Shown here: piece after piece, positions 61,413 to 64,000 of the stretch
Layout of the letters: the number at the start of each line of letters is the position of its first letter
Position numbering within the stretch: position 1 is the stretch's first letter
Assembly: GCF_000178155.2 (NCBI RefSeq)
Contig: NZ_ADKM02000066.1
Coordinates: 56,169-120,168 of the forward strand
Length of the DNA stretch: 64,000 nucleotides
Direction: 5' to 3'
DNA from: Hominimerdicola alba 8
Lineage (GTDB): Bacteria > Bacillota > Clostridia > Oscillospirales > Ruminococcaceae
Made by a program: the position numbers and the translations under genes
The notes under the pieces: generated by a model
What the model saw: only the letters and a program-made list of their open reading frames with translations
What the model was told of the DNA's origin: nothing
The model's database searches: none

Positions 61413-62514
61413 TACAAAGCATGTTTTTGTAAAGGGAGTATATGCTCTCTTTGGTGAGTTCTATCGGGTGATTTTTCAAACGTTCGGTATTGACTGAACC
61501 CGAAAGCATTTCAAGTTCTTCCTCAGTGGCTTTCGGTGTATCAAGCCCCAGACTGTCATAAAAGGCAGAAAATTTCTCAGCCGCCGCCGCAGGTGAGTGA
61601 CAGCCCATAACTTCGGCAAGGTCGTCAAAAGTCTTTTCAAGGTAGGACTGCCCGCGCGGATCTATACAAAGCGCAGTATTTTCAACCATAAAGGGGAACA
61701 GCGCCCTCACGCACAGCGCCGCCGCGTGTCCGTGTGCCAGACCGTAATGAGTGGTCAGCTTATAGCACATGGCATGCCCCGCAGTGGTGGCGGTGATATT
61801 TATCGCCTGACCTGCCAGATTTGCCGCCCTCAGCATGTCAGCCCTGCCTTGCTCGGTGTTGTCAAGGTACGCCTTGCAGGAAGCGAAAAGCAGTCTTATC
61901 GCCTGTTCAGCGAAATCCTTGCTCTCATCGGTGGAATGCACCGACCAGTAGGACTCCACCGCATGGCAGAGCGCATCGAGCATAGCTGCTTTTTTGTGGT
62001 ACACAGGCAGACCGCTCAGCGTATCGGGGTCGAAGACGACTGCTGTCGGTATACAGCTGTAGTCGGTCACAGAAATTTTATTGCCGTTATAGTAGATGAT
62101 GGCGTAGCGCGTTGCTTCACTGCCAGTGCCTGCGGTCGTGGGAACAGCGAGGAATTCTATATTATTGGGTACTATCTTCTGCGATATGAACTCGGTGCTG
62201 TCGTCCATAGTGGCATACATTTTGATGCACTTTGCAGTATCCATAGCCGAGCCGCCGCCCACAGCAGCGACCATGTCACAGCCTTCATCTTTGTAGAGTT
62301 TCACACCTGCCAGCACCGAAGTGTAGTCGGGGTTCGGTGTAAAGTCTGAAAACCTCACGACCTTTATGCCTGTGCGCTCTTCAAGACTGCGGAAATATCC
62401 GCCTATCTCCAGCCTGTCCATCGATTTTCCGCCGACCAGCAGTATTTTCTCCGCGCCTGCTTCTTTGAAATAAGCGTCCAGCGCTTCGGGCGACTTGTCT
62501 ATTATCTTCTGCAT
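61396..62514 (-). CDS. Iron-containing alcohol dehydrogenase, phosphonoacetaldehyde-reductase-like
   Basis: 372 residues, group III metal-dependent dehydrogenase. NAD(P) site AAVGGGSAMDTAK; metal and substrate blocks VPTTAGTGSEATRYAI, MLDALCHAVESYWS and LTTHYGLAHGHAAALC (His pair). The blocks TRYAIIYYNG and LAGQAINITATTAGHAMCYK are closest, in my memory, to reductases of phosphonoacetaldehyde or similar aldehydes; no phosphonate genes are nearby, so the substrate is open. GAGGTATAC precedes ATG 62514; the longer frame runs into the leader. The protein ends Cys-Thr-Ile-His-Asn-Ser from a heptamer array. A promoter, about 300 bases of structured leader and a hairpin terminator lie upstream, suggesting attenuation. 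Confidence 0.87.
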   Translation of the reverse strand: MQKIIDKSPEALDAYFKEAGAEKILLVGGKSMDRLEIGGYFRSLEERTGIKVVRFSDFTPNPDYTSVLAGVKLYKDEGCDMVAAVGGGSAMDTAKCIKMYATMDDSTEFISQKIVPNNIEFLAVPTTAGTGSEATRYAIIYYNGNKISVTDYSCIPTAVVFDPDTLSGLPVYHKKAAMLDALCHAVESYWSVHSTDESKDFAEQAIRLLFASCKAYLDNTEQGRADMLRAANLAGQAINITATTAGHAMCYKLTTHYGLAHGHAAALCVRALFPFMVENTALCIDPRGQSYLEKTFDDLAEVMGCHSPAAAAEKFSAFYDSLGLDTPKATEEELEMLSGSVNTERLKNHPIELTKESIYSLYKNMLCTIHNS

Positions 62515-62569
62515 TTTGTATACCTCATTTCTATATATTGTGTGGGGACTGTCCCACATATTTACATTA

Positions 62570-62876
62570 TATGAACATAAAAACGGGCAGAGAAACTCTA
62601 CCCGCTTTATCCTAAAAAAATTGCCGCCTTGCCGTCGCATAGAAGATAAACCCGCAAAAATTGCAGGGTGGGTAAGACGACCTTAGAGCCTCATGATCCC
62701 TTCGTCCGTTGACCGAACGGCAAATGCGGTTCGGGCGGGAGGTCTTCAATCTTCACCAAGAGTGCGAATCCCTTTTAGTAAGTGTTGGATTTACAATATC
62801 TATGCTTGATCGTACAAGGTAGCAATCAAAAGACTTATTTTGTTATCGGAAGCACCGCTTCCTTTATGCTGTCTAT
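62570..62876 (-). ncRNA. Structured leader or small RNA upstream of the dehydrogenase
   Basis: Transcribed leftward from the promoter at 62877-62905 and ending in the hairpin at 62584-62604. No open frame. Visible pairings: GGAAGC/GCTTCC near the 5' end; AAGAC-CT with AGGTCGTCTT closing a domain over about 62668-62735; CCGAAC/GTTCGG inside it. Two hairpins with T runs (62645-62665 and 62584-62604) end the segment. It could be a free RNA of about 200-300 nt (6S RNA would fit the size) or a riboswitch-like leader for the dehydrogenase; I do not recognise a known class. Confidence 0.5.
62584..62604 (-). terminator. Terminator between the leader RNA and the dehydrogenase
   Basis: CGGGCAGAG (62584-62592) pairs with CTCTACCCG (62596-62604), followed on the minus strand by TTTTTATG. 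It lies 70 bases before the start codon, so it can work as an attenuator. Confidence 0.8.
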
Positions 62877-62905
62877 ATTATACCACATATCACATCGGAT
62901 TGCAA
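62877..62905 (-). promoter_or_regulatory. Promoter of the leader RNA/dehydrogenase
   Basis: TTGCAA (complement of 62900-62905), 17-base spacer, TATAAT (complement of 62877-62882). Confidence 0.75.
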
Positions 62906-62972
62906 ACGGTAAAATAGACAAAATAGCGAGTATAATATTGTATAAACTAAAATATTGACATCGCGTAAAGGC

Positions 62973-63305
62973 TTATTCTTCGCCGTCCTCGTCGTCCTCA
63001 AAATCGAACATCTCTTCAAGGCGCTCTTCAAAAGCCGCACCAACGCGGTCAAAAAGTTCTTCGTCCTCGATGGAAGCCAGTATCTCCTCACCTGTTTCGG
63101 GGTCATACTCAACCTTGAGAATGACCAGCAGTGAAGCCTCATCAAGTATCTTGTCAGCATCATCTTCCTCAAAATAAGGGGTCAGTGCGTAATATCTTTC
63201 GTCCTCGAAATCCATGCAGTCCAGCAGTTCAAAAGTCTGCTTGTTGCCCTGTTCGTCCATCAGTTCATAAAGATCGGGGGTGTACTCATTCATCTGCTCG
63301 TCCAT
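62973..63305 (-). CDS. DUF1292 family acidic protein
   Basis: 110 residues, very acidic. DUF1292 pattern: a strand-turn start (LYELMDEQGNKQTFELLD), YYALTPYF, then LLVILKVEYDPETGEEILAS and a Glu/Asp tail. In Firmicutes the family usually sits near yrrK/ruvX and mreB-type genes; here it stands alone. No activity known. AAGGAGGTCTTGG precedes the ATG. Confidence 0.88.
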   Translation of the reverse strand: MDEQMNEYTPDLYELMDEQGNKQTFELLDCMDFEDERYYALTPYFEEDDADKILDEASLLVILKVEYDPETGEEILASIEDEELFDRVGAAFEERLEEMFDFEDDEDGEE

Positions 63306-63598
63306 ACCAAGACCTCCTTGATCGTAACAATATGCTTATCCCGCCTGCACAGACCGCATCTTATATATTGTAATAAGGTGACCTGTCTGACAGGGAAGAT
63401 ACCATACCAATATCCCTGTTATCATCTGACCGCAAAAACAGTCAGAAAAACAAAAGCGGCGAAGCCCGTTTTGACCGCCGCAACACATATATTATACAAC
63501 ATTCTCCCCCAGAAGTCAAGTAGCTTTTTCTAAAAAAAGACTATATTTATTTTTGAAATAATTAAATATAAAAAATATTGAAATGTTGAGAAAAACTA

Positions 63599-63627
63599 TT
63601 GACAAAGCACAAAAAATGTGGTATAGT
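63599..63627 (+). promoter_or_regulatory. Strong promoter of the right-edge RNA
   Basis: TTGACA (63599-63604), 17-base spacer, TATAGT (63622-63627), embedded in AT-rich DNA. The gap 63306-63598 shows nothing else I can support. Confidence 0.75.
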
Positions 63628-63633
63628 ATATTC

Positions 63634-64000
63634 AAGGAAAAGGAAAGCAGATAAAATCAATAAAACGGTGGCGGTGATGAGCCGACAGGCACGTTGTTAC
63701 CGTTGGGTCTTGATATTAAAGCCGATAGTTCCTTAAATGTGAGATATTCTCGGGTGAGAGTAAAGGTACTGCAAACAGTCCCGTGTGAGAACATGTTTCA
63801 CCACGCAGTACAGACTCCGCAGGTATCTTAGTTTATGATGAGAGGAGCGAGTCCGATGGATGTAAGCGAAAGCCTTTTGAGTGTTCAGGGCTCGTACATT
63901 TCTTGATATAGAGCGGGAACGTGACTCAGACATATGGGCTGACAGTTCTAAACAAAACAGTGTTATCGGGAAAGAAATAAGCGACCCGCAGGGTAGTTTT
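63634..64000 (+). ncRNA. Candidate large structured non-coding RNA, cut by the window end
   Basis: About 367 bases after a near-consensus promoter without a usable open frame or ribosome binding site. The sequence changes from AT-rich to balanced composition and is full of paired blocks: GATATTCTCGGGTGAGAGT, GTACTGCAAACAGT with ACGCAGTAC, GGAGCGAGTCC, and GTAAGCGAAAGCC with a GNRA-like loop. Size and density of structure are like raiA-type or other large Clostridia RNAs; the class is not proven from here. It may also be a long leader of a gene beyond 64000. Confidence 0.5.

Noticed and set aside
63634..64000. RNase P RNA or tmRNA
   Set aside because: The usual RNase P landmarks (GAGGAAAGTCC, ACAGAAA) and a tmRNA tag frame or CCA end are missing in the visible part.

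Overview
The window looks like chromosomal DNA of a fibrolytic gut or rumen Firmicute of the Ruminococcus type (Oscillospiraceae). Evidence: a type I dockerin with two calcium-binding repeats on a secreted peptidase, a CE2-type carbohydrate esterase lipoprotein, a GH127 beta-L-arabinofuranosidase, low-GC Gram-positive housekeeping genes (scpA/scpB, rqcH, YtfJ-like, DUF1292, C4-type L28, LTA synthase), strong AGGAGG-type ribosome binding sites, and promoters of the TTGACA-17-TATAAT kind in front of almost every transcription unit. I recognise about 43 genes. No tRNA, rRNA or CRISPR array is visible.

Layout. 1-200: start of an SOS-controlled gene that leaves the window, with two LexA-type boxes. 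390-2415: two lipoprotein carbohydrate deacetylases/esterases. 3350-11856: a three-gene signalling operon (HD-GYP, hybrid two-component sensor, HD-GYP). 12351-16865: glycogen/maltodextrin enzymes (malQ, glgP). 16961-18771: rpe and a HAD phosphatase. 19065-26000: a 1662-residue polytopic membrane protein preceded by a cluster of small membrane proteins headed by an XRE regulator with its own palindromic operator. 26276-30405: zinc-ribbon membrane protein, HU, a Lys/Ala-rich histone-like protein, rsmG. 31242-39474: DNA repair block (uvrB, a membrane glycosyltransferase-like gene, uvrA, a hypoxanthine-DNA glycosylase, a nuclease-like protein). 39591-48142: SGNH hydrolase, rluB-type pseudouridine synthase, D,D-carboxypeptidase, YtfJ-like, DUF2953, scpB, an enlarged scpA, and a site-2 protease. 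48459-54243: rpmB, LTA synthase, dockerin-bearing VanY-type peptidase, rqcH. 54700-63305: GH127, zinc-ribbon surface protein, an APH-fold protein with altered catalytic residues, iron-dependent alcohol dehydrogenase behind a long structured leader, DUF1292. 63599-64000: a promoter followed by a long non-coding stretch, probably a large structured RNA running off the window.

The gaps between genes are unusual. They hold several dispersed repeat families: a heptanucleotide array (AATTCAT)n that leads into a long GC-rich non-coding repeat, three MITE-like families with terminal inverted repeats, an 18-bp minisatellite, and a roughly 200-bp tandem repeat. The heptamer array lies at the 3' end of genes and supplies their last codons, so at least four unrelated proteins end in Ile-His-Asn-Ser and two more in Asn-Ser.

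Best candidates for something undescribed: the XRE-led cluster of small membrane proteins next to the giant modular membrane protein; the heptamer-led repeat that terminates genes; the two candidate structured RNAs near the right end; ScpA with a 41-residue tandem-repeat tail; and the double Asp-to-Asn pseudokinase-like protein.
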